A DNA stretch of 64,000 nucleotides from Dryocola sp031988645 (lineage in GTDB: Bacteria; Pseudomonadota; Gammaproteobacteria; Enterobacterales; Enterobacteriaceae): NCBI RefSeq assembly GCF_051307045.1, contig NZ_CP150452.1:3782001-3846000 (forward strand), given 5' to 3'. The notes under the pieces were generated by a model, which saw only the letters and a program-made list of their open reading frames with translations, searched no databases and was not told where the DNA came from. Shown here piece by piece: positions 28,849 through 39,642 of the stretch. Positions within the stretch are counted from its first letter, which is position 1; each line of letters opens with the position of its first letter. The position numbers and the translations under genes are program-made.

Positions 28849-29877
28849 ATGGCACACATTGTAACCCTAAATCCCCCCCGCAGAGAAGATTGGTTAACGC
28901 AACTTGCCGATGTTATAACCGATCCTGACGAACTGTTGCACATTTTAAATGTAGACGCTGACGAAGAGTTGTTGGCAGGACGCGATGCGCGGCGACTTTT
29001 TGCGCTGCGGGTGCCCCGCGCATTCGTCGCCCGCATGCAAAAAGGCGACCCGAACGACCCGCTTTTACGCCAGGTTCTTACCGCAAAACAAGAGTTCATC
29101 GCCGCGCCGGGTTTTAGCACCGACCCGTTGGAAGAGCAGCACAGCGTCGTGCCGGGACTGTTGCACAAGTACCGCAACCGCGCCCTGCTGCTGGTCAAAG
29201 GCGGCTGCGCCGTGAACTGCCGCTACTGCTTCCGCCGCCATTTTCCCTATGCCGACAACCAGGGCAACAAGCGCAACTGGCAGGCCGCCCTCGCTTACAT
29301 CAGCGAGCATCCCGAGCTGGACGAAATTATTTTCTCCGGCGGCGATCCTTTAATGGCCAAAGACCACGAGCTGGACTGGCTGCTGGGCGAACTGGAGGCC
29401 ATCGCGCATATCAGGCGCCTGCGCATTCACAGCCGCCTGCCGATTGTGATACCGGCGCGCATCACCGACACGCTCGTTGCGCGCCTCTCACGCTCGCGCC
29501 TGCAGGTGCTGCTGGTTAATCATATTAACCACGCGCAGGAGATTGGCGAAGAGTTCAGGACCGCAATGGCGAGCCTGCGCCAGGCAGGCGTTACGCTGCT
29601 CAACCAGAGCGTGCTGCTGCGCGGCGTTAACGATAGCGCCCGGACGCTGGCGGATTTAAGCAACGCGCTCTTTGACGCGGGAGTGATGCCTTATTACCTG
29701 CACGTGCTCGATAAAGTGCAGGGCGCGGCGCATTTCATGGTAAGCGACGATGAAGCGCGAGGGATTGTGCGCGAGCTGCTGACGCTGGTGTCCGGCTATA
29801 TGGTGCCGAGGCTTGCCCGTGAGATTGGCGGAGAGCCGAGCAAGACGCCGCTGGATTTGCAGCTGCGGCAGTCGTAA
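28849..29877 (+). CDS. epmB: L-lysine 2,3-aminomutase EpmB
   Basis: EpmB converts L-alpha-lysine to (R)-beta-lysine, the substrate of EpmA for EF-P modification. The 342-residue radical-SAM protein has the CxxxCxxC cluster motif in CRYCFRRHFPY (with the preceding Cys in GGCAVNC) and the PLP lysine region near KVQGAAHF. The start MAHIVTLNPP matches the family. The gene is intact. Confidence 0.95.
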   Translation: MAHIVTLNPPRREDWLTQLADVITDPDELLHILNVDADEELLAGRDARRLFALRVPRAFVARMQKGDPNDPLLRQVLTAKQEFIAAPGFSTDPLEEQHSVVPGLLHKYRNRALLLVKGGCAVNCRYCFRRHFPYADNQGNKRNWQAALAYISEHPELDEIIFSGGDPLMAKDHELDWLLGELEAIAHIRRLRIHSRLPIVIPARITDTLVARLSRSRLQVLLVNHINHAQEIGEEFRTAMASLRQAGVTLLNQSVLLRGVNDSARTLADLSNALFDAGVMPYYLHVLDKVQGAAHFMVSDDEARGIVRELLTLVSGYMVPRLAREIGGEPSKTPLDLQLRQS

Positions 29878-29884
29878 GGAAGGC

Positions 29885-29952
29885 TGGCGGATAACGCTTC
29901 GCTTATCCGCGGGTGCAAACGTAGGGCGGGTAAGCGAAGCGCCACCCGCCGC
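29885..29952. repeat. BIME: pair of REP palindromes
   Basis: GCGGATAA-CGCTTCGC-TTATCCGC (29887-29910) and GGCGGGTAAGCGAAGCGCCACCCGCC (about 29925-29950) lie in the gap between the converging epmB and yjeI. The second has the same core as the 57-bp array at 55028-55465. Confidence 0.85.
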
Positions 29953-29967
29953 AGGCAAACGTCTAAA

Positions 29968-30322
29968 TCAGTTCGGGCACTTATAAACCTGGCCGGTCAT
30001 TTTGCTGGCGGTCGGCGCAAAGCTCGACAGCAGGTTCTGGCTCGGGCTGCTCACGCCATAAATCACGTTGCCGCCCATAGCGGCCCGCATTGTTACGCAG
30101 GGCATTTGCCGCGCCGCGCATTGAACCGCCTTCGTCCCCGTGCTGCCCGGACAGCCAGTTGCTCTGCTCGCCGGTTGCGCTACCTAACAGCTGGCAGTTG
30201 CTGGCCGGCTTCTCTTCAACAAAACGAACGTTCTGGCCGCCTGCGGACAGTTCATTGCTGGTACTACATCCCGCCAGCAGCAACGCTGCTACAGCCATTC
30301 CTGCTGAAACTTTTATGCGCAT
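29968..30322 (-). CDS. yjeI: DUF4156 lipoprotein YjeI (frameshift in this sequence)
   Basis: YjeI is a small lipoprotein of unknown function downstream of groEL. The signal peptide ends with the lipobox LLLAGC, and the mature part has SNWLSGQHGDEGGSMRGAAN. The frame breaks at 30082-30086 (GGCCC for GGCC). Correction gives the conserved end AMGGNVIYGVSSPSQ and MTGQVYKCPN, and a total of 117 residues, the usual length. I chose MRIKVSAG; an upstream in-frame ATG would add six residues. Confidence 0.9.
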
Positions 30323-30403
30323 GTTGTTCCCCGTAATCAATGCTGTGTGAAATATAGCGGGCTCAGTTACCCGGTAAGACCTTATACCAGACTGCGCCCG
30401 AAA

Positions 30404-30439
30404 AGAAAAAACCCTCAGGCATTTCTGCCTGAGGGTTTC
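30404..30439. terminator. groESL terminator
   Basis: AAACCCTCAGGCA and TGCCTGAGGGTTT form a strong hairpin flanked by A- and T-runs. It lies directly after groEL and before yjeI, so it ends the groESL transcript. Confidence 0.92.
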
Positions 30440-30462
30440 TTTAATAGCGGACGCTACGGCAA

Positions 30463-32122
<1,660 letters not shown>

Positions 32123-32148
32123 TTAAATTCGTTTAATTTGCTTGCGGA

Positions 32149-32442
32149 TTACGCTTCAACAATTGCCAGGATGTCGCTTTCGGACATGATCAACACTTCT
32201 TCATTGTCGATCTTCTCGGACTTCACACCGTAACCATCGTTGAAAATCACGATGTCGCCGACCTTCACGTCCAGCGGCTGTACGTTACCGTTTTCCAGGA
32301 TGCGGCCCTTACCGACAGCGATGATCTCGCCACGAGTTGATTTACCTGCTGCACTCCCGGTCAGCACGATGCCGCCTGCAGATTTGGACTCAACTTCTTT
32401 ACGCTTGACGATGACACGATCATGTAATGGACGAATACTCAT
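32149..32442 (-). CDS. groES: Co-chaperonin GroES
   Basis: GroES is the heptameric lid of GroEL. The 97-residue protein starts MSIRPLHDRVIVKRKEVE, has the mobile loop SKSAGGIVLTGSAAGKSTRG that contacts GroEL, and ends ESDILAIVEA. It is the first gene of the operon, behind a sigma32 promoter. Confidence 0.98.
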   Translation of the reverse strand: MSIRPLHDRVIVKRKEVESKSAGGIVLTGSAAGKSTRGEIIAVGKGRILENGNVQPLDVKVGDIVIFNDGYGVKSEKIDNEEVLIMSESDILAIVEA

Positions 32443-32521
32443 TGATAGCTCTCCTTTGAGAAAGTCAGTATCAGTTGTTTGGGTAACGCCGACCCAAATG
32501 GGTTATCGGCTGGTGACCTGA

Positions 32522-32553
32522 GAGATGGGGATGGGCTTTCCCCCCTTCAAGGG
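32522..32553 (-). promoter_or_regulatory. Sigma32 heat-shock promoter of groESL
   Basis: On the minus strand CCCTTGAA (-35, 32546-32553) and CCCCATCTC (-10, 32522-32530) are separated by about 15 bases. This matches the sigma32 consensus and closely resembles the E. coli groE promoter. It lies about 80 bases before groES, just past the end of fxsA. Confidence 0.88.
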
Positions 32554-32578
32554 GGAAAACAAAAAAATTTTCGAAATT

Positions 32579-33064
32579 TTAACGATCGTGGCGATTGTCA
32601 TTATCACGGTCTTCGAGCCGTTTCGGGGCCTCGTCCCTGCGCTGGTACTCGCCGTCGAAGGTTTGACCGCCGTCGCCACCCGCGCTAAAGCCGCCGCCAG
32701 GCATGCGCGAAAAGCGCAGATGCGGCATCAGCTTAAGCGTCAGATGCTTTTGTACCGGCGGCAACAGCAGCAGCAGGCCGAGGAAATCGGTGAAGAAGCC
32801 GGGCAGCAGCAGCAGGAAGCCGGACAAGACGAGCGAAACGCTTTTGATCATCTCCGCGGCCGGGCTCTCGCCTGCCGCCATCTTCTGCTGCATCTGCATA
32901 AAGGTCTTAAAGCCCTGGTTGCGCACCAGCGACATCCCAATGACCGAGGTGAAGATCACCAGCATCAGCGTCAGGAAGACGCCCAGCACGTGGGCCACCT
33001 GAATGAATAATGAAATCTCGATGTAAACATAGAGAAAAATGGCAATTAACGGTATCCAGCGCAC
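32579..33064 (-). CDS. fxsA: FxsA family membrane protein
   Basis: FxsA is an inner-membrane protein whose overproduction relieves phage T7 exclusion by F plasmid; its normal role is unclear. The 161-residue product has four hydrophobic segments between residues 4 and 115 and a charged Gly-rich tail (RMPGGGFSAGG, then RRDEAPKRLEDRD). The GTG start (VRWIPLIAIFLYVYIEISLF) is chosen for its AGGAG site and match to the family. It lies between groES and the divergent aspA. Confidence 0.93.
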   Translation of the reverse strand: MRWIPLIAIFLYVYIEISLFIQVAHVLGVFLTLMLVIFTSVIGMSLVRNQGFKTFMQMQQKMAAGESPAAEMIKSVSLVLSGFLLLLPGFFTDFLGLLLLLPPVQKHLTLKLMPHLRFSRMPGGGFSAGGDGGQTFDGEYQRRDEAPKRLEDRDNDNRHDR

Positions 33065-33205
33065 CGTATTCTCCTGTGGTTGATAACAAGCTCCCTTCCG
33101 GCGCTCGTAAAAATGGGTTAGCGATAGGGCATTGCTAACAGATGGCGGCGCATTAGCCAAAGATCAATCTAAGCTCCAGGTTATTTTTCTGGAAATTTCT
33201 AACCA

Positions 33206-33219
33206 TTGATCGATATCAC
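33206..33219 (+). promoter_or_regulatory. FNR-like box upstream of aspA
   Basis: TTGAT-CGAT-ATCAC differs from the FNR consensus TTGATNNNNATCAA at one base and lies about 190 bases before aspA. Anaerobic control is plausible given the fumarate-respiration role of aspA and dcuA. The 343-base gap 33065-33407 shows no gene. Confidence 0.55.
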
Positions 33220-33407
33220 ATATTAATAATAGTTATGTGATGTGGCTTTTAATAAGTGATCCAGATAACTGCTTTTCGCTATGATCAGCATATCATCACG
33301 GCATGGAGACCGAATACGGACATAATCGTCGGTCTATTCAGCTCACGACCACACATCCTGTGCGTGAAAACGGTGCATTTATTGGCAGCTTGAAAAAGAA
33401 GGTTCAC

Positions 33408-34844
33408 ATGTTAAATAACATTCGTATCGAAGAAGATTTGTTGGGTACCAGGGAAGTGCCAGCGGATGCCTACTATGGTATTCACACTCTGAGAGCGATT
33501 GAAAACTTCTATATCAGTAACAGCAAAATCAGCGACATTCCTGAGTTTGTGCGTGGCATGGTGATGGTGAAAAAAGCCGCGGCGATGGCCAACAAGGAGT
33601 TGCAAACCATCCCGAGAAGCATCGCCAATACCATTATCCAGGCCTGTGACGAAGTGCTGAACAACGGCAAGTGCATGGATCAGTTCCCGGTGGACGTCTA
33701 CCAGGGCGGCGCCGGCACCTCCGTCAACATGAATACCAACGAAGTGCTTACCAATATCGGGCTGGAGCTGATGGGCCACCAGAAAGGCGAATATCAGTAT
33801 CTGAACCCCAACGACCACGTCAACAAATGCCAGTCCACCAACGATGCCTACCCAACCGGGTTCCGTATCGCGGTTTACGCCTCCATCATCAAGCTGATTG
33901 ACGCCATTAACCAGCTGGGCGAAGGCTTCCAGCGTAAGGCCGTCGAATTTGAAAACATCCTCAAAATGGGCCGTACCCAGCTGCAGGACGCGGTGCCTAT
34001 GTCGCTGGGCCAGGAGTTCCACGCCTTTAACGTCCTGCTGACCGAAGAAACCAAAAACCTGCTGCGGACCGCAGAGCTTTTATTAGAAGTGAACCTCGGC
34101 GCAACCGCCATCGGCACACGCCTTAACACCCCGGAAGGCTATCAGCAGCTGGCGGTGCAGAAGCTGGCTGAGGTCAGCAACCTGCCGTGCGTACCGGCCG
34201 AAGACCTGATTGAAGCGACCTCTGACTGCGGCGCCTACGTGATGGTCCACAGCTCGCTCAAACGCCTGGCGGTGAAGATGTCGAAGATCTGTAACGACCT
34301 TCGCCTGCTCTCCTCCGGCCCGCGCGCCGGCCTGAACGAAATCAACCTGCCGGAGCTGCAGGCCGGTTCGTCCATTATGCCGGCCAAGGTGAACCCGGTG
34401 GTGCCTGAAGTCGTAAACCAGGTCTGCTTTAAGGTCATCGGCAACGACGCTACGGTGACCATGGCCTCCGAAGCGGGCCAGCTGCAGCTGAACGTTATGG
34501 AGCCGGTTATCGGTCAGGCGATGTTCGAGTCCATCCACATCCTGACCAACGCCTGCTACAACCTGCTGGAAAAATGCATTAACGGCATCACCGCGAATAA
34601 AGAAGTGTGCGAAAGCTACGTATACAACTCGATCGGCATCGTCACCTATCTGAACCCGTTTATCGGCCACCACAACGGCGACATCGTCGGCAAGATTTGT
34701 GCGGAAACCGGTAAGAGCGTGCGGGAAGTGGTTCTGGAGCGCGGCCTGCTGACAGAAGCCGAGCTGGACGATATATTCTCTATCCATAACCTGATGCACC
34801 CGGTCTACAAAGCAAAACGCTACACGGATGAAAGTGAACAATGA
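33408..34844 (+). CDS. aspA: Aspartate ammonia-lyase
   Basis: AspA converts aspartate to fumarate and ammonia, feeding fumarate reductase when oxygen is absent. The 478-residue protein has the lyase signature GSSIMPAKVNPVVPE with the catalytic Ser, and the GRTQLQDAVPM substrate motif. I chose MLNNIRIEEDLLGTREVP, which fits the family N-terminus; an in-frame upstream start would add 35 unrelated residues. dcuA follows past a hairpin. Confidence 0.97.
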   Translation: MLNNIRIEEDLLGTREVPADAYYGIHTLRAIENFYISNSKISDIPEFVRGMVMVKKAAAMANKELQTIPRSIANTIIQACDEVLNNGKCMDQFPVDVYQGGAGTSVNMNTNEVLTNIGLELMGHQKGEYQYLNPNDHVNKCQSTNDAYPTGFRIAVYASIIKLIDAINQLGEGFQRKAVEFENILKMGRTQLQDAVPMSLGQEFHAFNVLLTEETKNLLRTAELLLEVNLGATAIGTRLNTPEGYQQLAVQKLAEVSNLPCVPAEDLIEATSDCGAYVMVHSSLKRLAVKMSKICNDLRLLSSGPRAGLNEINLPELQAGSSIMPAKVNPVVPEVVNQVCFKVIGNDATVTMASEAGQLQLNVMEPVIGQAMFESIHILTNACYNLLEKCINGITANKEVCESYVYNSIGIVTYLNPFIGHHNGDIVGKICAETGKSVREVVLERGLLTEAELDDIFSIHNLMHPVYKAKRYTDESEQ

Positions 34845-34869
34845 TAATGACGGGAAGTTAACTTAGCCA

Positions 34870-34899
34870 AAAGGCACGTCCATCGCGACGTGCCTTTTT
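34870..34899 (+). terminator. Terminator between aspA and dcuA
   Basis: AAGGCACGTC-CATCGC-GACGTGCCTTTTTC is a perfect 10-bp hairpin followed by T residues, so dcuA probably depends on read-through or its own promoter. Confidence 0.88.
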
Positions 34900-34963
34900 C
34901 GTTTCAGGCATACATTAATACAACAACTTATTTTCAACTCATTAAACTTCAAGGAAGCAAATT

Positions 34964-36265
34964 ATGTTTGGAGCTGAACTCGTTATCGTCCTGCTGGCGA
35001 TTTATCTTGGGGCAAGGCTGGGCGGCATAGGCATAGGCTTTGCCGGCGGCCTGGGCGTATTAGTCCTTACCCTGCTCTTCCAGATTAAGCCGGGGGCCAT
35101 TCCCTTCGACGTCATCGAAATCATCATGGCGGTTATCGCCGCGATTGCCGCCATGCAGGTAGCAGGCGGTATGGATTACCTGGTAAGCCTCGCGGAGCGT
35201 CTGCTGCGCCGCCACCCGAAATACATCACCTTCCTCGCCCCGCTCGTCACCTGGTTTATGACCATTCTGGCGGGCACCGGGCATACGGCTTTCTCCACGC
35301 TGCCGGTGATTACCGAAGTGGCTAAAGAGCAGGGCATCCGCCCTTCGCGTCCGCTTTCCATCGCCGTGGTGGCATCCCAGATTGCCATTACCGCCTCGCC
35401 GATTTCCGCCGCCGTGGTTTTCTTTGCCGGGATCCTCGAACCGCTGGGCGTCAGCTACCTGACGCTGCTGGCTATCTGCATTCCGGTGACGCTGGTTGCC
35501 GTTATGCTGACCGCAATCGTCTGTAACTTCCTCGGCTGCGAGCTGAAAGACGATCCTATTTATCAGGAGCGTCTCGCCAAAGGCGAAGTGCAGCTGCGGG
35601 GCAGCCAGGTCTTTAAGCTAAAGCCGCACGCCAAACGTTCGGTGCTGCTGTTCCTGGTCGGCATCGTCGCGGTCATGTTCTACGCTACCGCCATCAGCGA
35701 TACCGTTGGCCTGATCCAAAACCCGGTGCTGCCGCGTAACGAAGCTATCGTGGTCTTTATGCTGACCATCGCCACGCTGATTTCCATCACCTGTAAAATC
35801 GACACCGGCGAAATCCTCAACGCCAGCACCTTTAAATCCGGTATGAGCGCCTGTATCTGCGTGCTGGGCGTGGCGTGGCTGGGGGATACCTTCGTCAAAA
35901 ACCATATTCAGGATATCCAGGGCTTCGCAGGCGATCTGCTGCAGGGCTATCCGTGGCTGCTGGCGGTTGTGCTGTTCTTTGCCGCCACCTTACTGTACTC
36001 CCAGGCGGCAACGACCAAGGCGCTGATGCCCGCGGCGCTGATGCTGGGCGTCAGCCCGCTCACCGCTATCGCCTCCTTTGCCGCCGTCTCCGCGCTGTTC
36101 GTGCTGCCGACCTATCCAACGCTTCTGGCCGCGGTTGAAATGGACGATACGGGCTCAACCCGCATCGGCAAGTACGTTTTTAACCACGCCTTCCTGCTGC
36201 CGGGGGTTATCGCCATCACCCTGTGCGTGATCCTCGGCTTTATCGTCGGCGGCCTGGTTCTGTAA
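34964..36265 (+). CDS. dcuA: Anaerobic C4-dicarboxylate transporter DcuA
   Basis: DcuA exchanges aspartate, fumarate and succinate across the inner membrane. The 433-residue protein is highly hydrophobic, with about ten membrane segments, and starts MFGAELVIVLLAIYLGARLGG as in the Dcu family. The AGTGHTAFSTLPVITEVA segment is conserved. It works with AspA and FrdABCD, also here, in fumarate respiration. Confidence 0.96.
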   Translation: MFGAELVIVLLAIYLGARLGGIGIGFAGGLGVLVLTLLFQIKPGAIPFDVIEIIMAVIAAIAAMQVAGGMDYLVSLAERLLRRHPKYITFLAPLVTWFMTILAGTGHTAFSTLPVITEVAKEQGIRPSRPLSIAVVASQIAITASPISAAVVFFAGILEPLGVSYLTLLAICIPVTLVAVMLTAIVCNFLGCELKDDPIYQERLAKGEVQLRGSQVFKLKPHAKRSVLLFLVGIVAVMFYATAISDTVGLIQNPVLPRNEAIVVFMLTIATLISITCKIDTGEILNASTFKSGMSACICVLGVAWLGDTFVKNHIQDIQGFAGDLLQGYPWLLAVVLFFAATLLYSQAATTKALMPAALMLGVSPLTAIASFAAVSALFVLPTYPTLLAAVEMDDTGSTRIGKYVFNHAFLLPGVIAITLCVILGFIVGGLVL

Positions 36266-36273
36266 ATCTTGTA

Positions 36274-36299
36274 AAAACGGGTCGCCCGGCGGCCCGTTT
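36274..36299 (+). terminator. Terminator after dcuA
   Basis: AAACGGGTC-GCCCGG-CGGCCCGTTT forms a hairpin just past the dcuA stop codon and before cutA; only a short T stretch follows. Confidence 0.7.
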
Positions 36300-36362
36300 A
36301 ACATCTTCTCCTCTCCCTGCATGCTATAGTCTTCGGCTGTTTCCCCCGCAGACGAGAAAGCT

Positions 36363-36686
36363 ATGTCGACTACCCAGGCCGTTGTCATTCTTTGTACCGC
36401 CCCGGACGAAGCCACCGCCCAGGAGCTTGCCACCCTTGCCCTGACGGAAAAGCTCGCCGCCTGCGTCACCCTGCTGCCCGGCGCGACCTCGCTCTACTAC
36501 TGGGAAGGAAAAATGGAACAGGAGTATGAGGTGCAGATGCTGCTCAAAAGCGACGTCGCCCATCAGGAGGCCCTGCTGGCCTGTCTGAAAGCGCGCCACC
36601 CGTACCAAACCCCTGAACTACTGGTGCTGCCGGTTACCCACGGAGATAATGAATACCTGTCATGGCTCTACGCATCCTTACGCTGA
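36363..36686 (+). CDS. cutA: CutA1 divalent-ion tolerance protein
   Basis: CutA1 is a small trimeric cytoplasmic protein linked to copper tolerance; its exact role is unsettled. The 107-residue product has the family motifs KLAACVTLLPGATSLYYWEG and HPYQTPELLVLPV. It overlaps dsbD by 25 bases, so the two are translated together. Confidence 0.95.
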   Translation: MSTTQAVVILCTAPDEATAQELATLALTEKLAACVTLLPGATSLYYWEGKMEQEYEVQMLLKSDVAHQEALLACLKARHPYQTPELLVLPVTHGDNEYLSWLYASLR

Positions 36687-38365
36687 TCCTCCTGCTTTTT
36701 AGCGCTCAAACTTTTGCCGGCCTGTTCGACGGCCAGGGAAAAACGCAGTTTGTTCCCGTCGACCAGGCTTTCGCCTTTGATTTTCAGCAGGCCCACGGCC
36801 AGCTCAGCCTGAACTGGCAGATTAAGCCCGGCTACTATCTTTATCGCCAGCAAATCAAACTTAGCCCGGCGCAGGCGGAGCTGGCGCCGCCGCAGATGCC
36901 GAAAGCGCTCTGGCATGAAGACGAATTTTACGGCAAAACCGAGATTTACAAGGACAGCCTGACTTTGCCGGTGACGGTCAACTTCGCGCAAAAAGGCGCG
37001 ACGGTCAGCGTAACTTACCAGGGCTGCGCCGAGGCGGGCTTCTGTTATCCGCCGGAAACGCGCGTTGTGCCGCTGAGCGCGGTTTCCGGCAAAGCAGCGC
37101 CTTCCGCTCCACTCTCCTCTTCCGAAGCGAAAGACGCGGGCGACGCTAATGCCGGCCGGCTTCCCTTCTCCGCGCTGTGGGCATTTCTTATCGGCATCGG
37201 CATCGCCTTCACGCCCTGCGTGCTGCCGATGTACCCGCTGATTTCCGGCATCGTGCTGGGCGGCAAACGGCGCTTATCCACCGCCCGCGCGCTGCTGCTG
37301 GCCTTTATCTACGTGCAGGGAATGGCGCTTACCTACACCGCCCTGGGCCTGGTGGTTGCCGCCGCCGGATTGCAGTTCCAGGCCGCGCTGCAGCACCCTT
37401 ACGTGCTTATCGCCCTGTCGGCGCTGTTTGTGCTGCTCGCCGCTTCCATGTTCGGGCTGTTCACGCTGCAGCTGCCCTCGTCGCTGCAAACCCGCCTCAC
37501 CCTGATGAGCAATCGCCAGCAGGGCGGCTCGGCAGGCGGCGTCTTCGCGATGGGGGCGCTGGCCGGCCTGATTTGCTCGCCGTGTACTACCGCCCCTCTT
37601 AGCGCCATCCTGCTTTACATCGCGCAAAGCGGAAACTTGTGGCTCGGCGGCGGCACGCTCTATCTTTACGCGCTGGGTATGGGCCTGCCGCTGATCCTTA
37701 TCACCGTCTTCGGCAACCGCCTGCTGCCAAAAAGCGGCCCGTGGATGGAGACGGTGAAAACCGCGTTTGGCTTTGTGATCCTGGCCCTGCCGGTATTCCT
37801 GCTTGAACGCGTGCTGAATGATGGCTGGGGCGTTCGCCTGTGGGGATTGCTGGGCGTCGCTTTCTTCGGCTGGGCGTTTATTACCAGCCTGCGGGCCAGC
37901 AAAGCCTGGCGTATGGTACAGGTTATTCTGCTGGGCGCGGCTTTGGTCTGCGCAAGGCCGCTGCAGGACTGGGCTTTCGGCAACGGCGTCACCGCCGGCC
38001 AGCCGCACCTGAACTTTACGCGCGTCGCCAGTATCGAACAATTCAACCAGGCGCTGGCGGGCGCCAGAGGAAAACCGGTCATGCTGGATCTCTACGCCGA
38101 CTGGTGCGTGGCCTGTAAAGAATTTGAGAAATACACCTTTAGCGATCCGCTGATACAAAGGCAGCTTGCAGGAACGGTATTGCTGCAGGCGGATGTCACG
38201 GCCAACAGCGCGGAAGATGCGGCGTTGTTAAAGCGCTTAAAGGTGCTCGGCCTGCCGACGATTTTGTTCTTTGATGCCGAAGGGCGTGAACAGCCGCAGG
38301 CGCGCGTCACCGGCTTTATGGACGCCAGCGCTTTTGGCACGCATTTGCGCAATTACGCGCAGTAA
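36662..38365 (+). CDS. dsbD: Thiol:disulfide interchange protein DsbD
   Basis: DsbD passes electrons from cytoplasmic thioredoxin to periplasmic DsbC, DsbG and CcmG. The 567-residue precursor has a signal peptide (about 1-19), the alpha domain with the pair in GCAEAGFCYPP, a beta domain of eight membrane helices with FTPCVLPMYPL and LICSPCTTAPL, and a thioredoxin-like gamma domain with WCVACKEFE. All three Cys pairs are present. Confidence 0.97.
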   Translation: MALRILTLILLLFSAQTFAGLFDGQGKTQFVPVDQAFAFDFQQAHGQLSLNWQIKPGYYLYRQQIKLSPAQAELAPPQMPKALWHEDEFYGKTEIYKDSLTLPVTVNFAQKGATVSVTYQGCAEAGFCYPPETRVVPLSAVSGKAAPSAPLSSSEAKDAGDANAGRLPFSALWAFLIGIGIAFTPCVLPMYPLISGIVLGGKRRLSTARALLLAFIYVQGMALTYTALGLVVAAAGLQFQAALQHPYVLIALSALFVLLAASMFGLFTLQLPSSLQTRLTLMSNRQQGGSAGGVFAMGALAGLICSPCTTAPLSAILLYIAQSGNLWLGGGTLYLYALGMGLPLILITVFGNRLLPKSGPWMETVKTAFGFVILALPVFLLERVLNDGWGVRLWGLLGVAFFGWAFITSLRASKAWRMVQVILLGAALVCARPLQDWAFGNGVTAGQPHLNFTRVASIEQFNQALAGARGKPVMLDLYADWCVACKEFEKYTFSDPLIQRQLAGTVLLQADVTANSAEDAALLKRLKVLGLPTILFFDAEGREQPQARVTGFMDASAFGTHLRNYAQ

Positions 38366-38411
38366 ACAACACTAATGTGGGATAAACCGTTGAACGACGG
38401 AGGAGAAAACC

Positions 38412-38987
38412 GTGCAACGCGAAGACGTACTTGAGCACGCCCTGCACGTCCTTGAACGTGTGGGTATTGCCAGCACTACTCTTGAGATGGTAGCGCACGA
38501 GGCAGACTACCCGGTGCAGGAAGTAAAGAAATTCTGGCCCGACCGCGAAGCCCTGCTCTATGACGCCCTGCGTCATCTGAGCCAGCAGGTGGACGCCTGG
38601 CGCCGCCAGCTGATGCTCAACGACGAGCTGACGCTTGAACAGAAGCTGCTGAAACGCTACCAGGCGCTGACGGAGTGCGTCAGCAACCAGCGCTATCCCG
38701 GCTGCCTGTTTATCGCCGCCTGCACCTTCTACCCGGACGCCTCGCACCCCATTCATCAACTGGCGGACCAGCAGAAAAAGGCCGCCTGGGAATATACCCA
38801 CGAGCTGCTCACCCAGCTGGAGGTGGACGATCCCACCATGGTCGCGCATCAGATGGAGCTGGTATTAGAAGGCTGCCTGAGCAAGCTGCTGGTCAAACGC
38901 AGCCAGGCCGATATCGATACCGCGCGCCGTCTGGCGGAAGATATTTTGCGCTTTGCCCAGTGTCGCCTGGGCGGCGCATTAACCTGA
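38412..38987 (+). CDS. yjdC: TetR-family regulator YjdC (DscR)
   Basis: The 191-residue protein has an N-terminal helix-turn-helix (about 10-50, TTLEMVAHEADYPVQEVKKF) and a ligand-binding domain with RYPGCLFIAACTFYPD. It matches YjdC downstream of dsbD in enterobacteria, which has been linked to copper and disulfide stress. The target genes are not visible from sequence. Confidence 0.92.
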   Translation: MQREDVLEHALHVLERVGIASTTLEMVAHEADYPVQEVKKFWPDREALLYDALRHLSQQVDAWRRQLMLNDELTLEQKLLKRYQALTECVSNQRYPGCLFIAACTFYPDASHPIHQLADQQKKAAWEYTHELLTQLEVDDPTMVAHQMELVLEGCLSKLLVKRSQADIDTARRLAEDILRFAQCRLGGALT

Positions 38988-38989
38988 GG

Positions 38990-39594
38990 CTAGCTGATAA
39001 ACCCGGCCCAGGCCGAGGCCAGCAGGCACAATGCCATCACGCGTTGAAAGCAAACGAGTGATGTCGTTGTGCGAAATAGCCGGGTAACGGCTTTCCCCAA
39101 TAAAGCCCAGCCGCTTAAACAGAACAGCGAAATCAACAAAAACCAAAGCGATAACAGCGCTATCTCGCGCTGAGGATGCGCGCCCTGCGGCGCGAAAAGG
39201 CTAACCACCGCCAGCGCCATCATCCAGGTTTTAGGATTGATAAGCTGCAGTACCGCCGCCGAACGGCAGCTGAATGGCCGCCGGGCGCCTCGTCCGCCAG
39301 ATTCGCCGCGGGCGCCGAAAAGAGCTGCCAGCTCAGCAAGCTTAACCACAGCGCGCCCGCCCAGCTCATTATTTCCCGCACCAAAGGATACCGGCGCAGC
39401 ATCTCTCCCGCTCCCGCCCCCGAAACAAACACGATAAGGCTGGCGGCAAAGCAGGCCCCTATCACCGCCGGAAGGGTGGCTCTCACGCCGAAGCGCTGGC
39501 TGCTGGCCAGAATCAGGATATTGGTCGGCCCCGGCGTGATGGAGGCAACGAAAGCGAAAAGTAAAAAAGGCGCGGAGGCAAAAAGCTGGCTCAT
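38990..39594 (-). CDS. LysE/RhtB-family amino-acid exporter (frameshift in this sequence)
   Basis: The corrected product is about 201 residues with six membrane segments and the family motif SITPGPTNILILASSQRFG near residue 20, plus LINPKTWMMALAVV. The frame breaks at 39276-39279: here one base is missing (GGCC where GGGCC is needed for GGPFSCRSAAV), the only loss among the GGCC errors in this window. It follows an AraC-type gene after 48 bases, and both may share an operator-like repeat. The substrate is not known. Confidence 0.85.
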
Positions 39595-39642
39595 GGTTCA
39601 GAAGCTCCCCTGGTGATCTGAACCCTGACTTTTGACTTTTTT

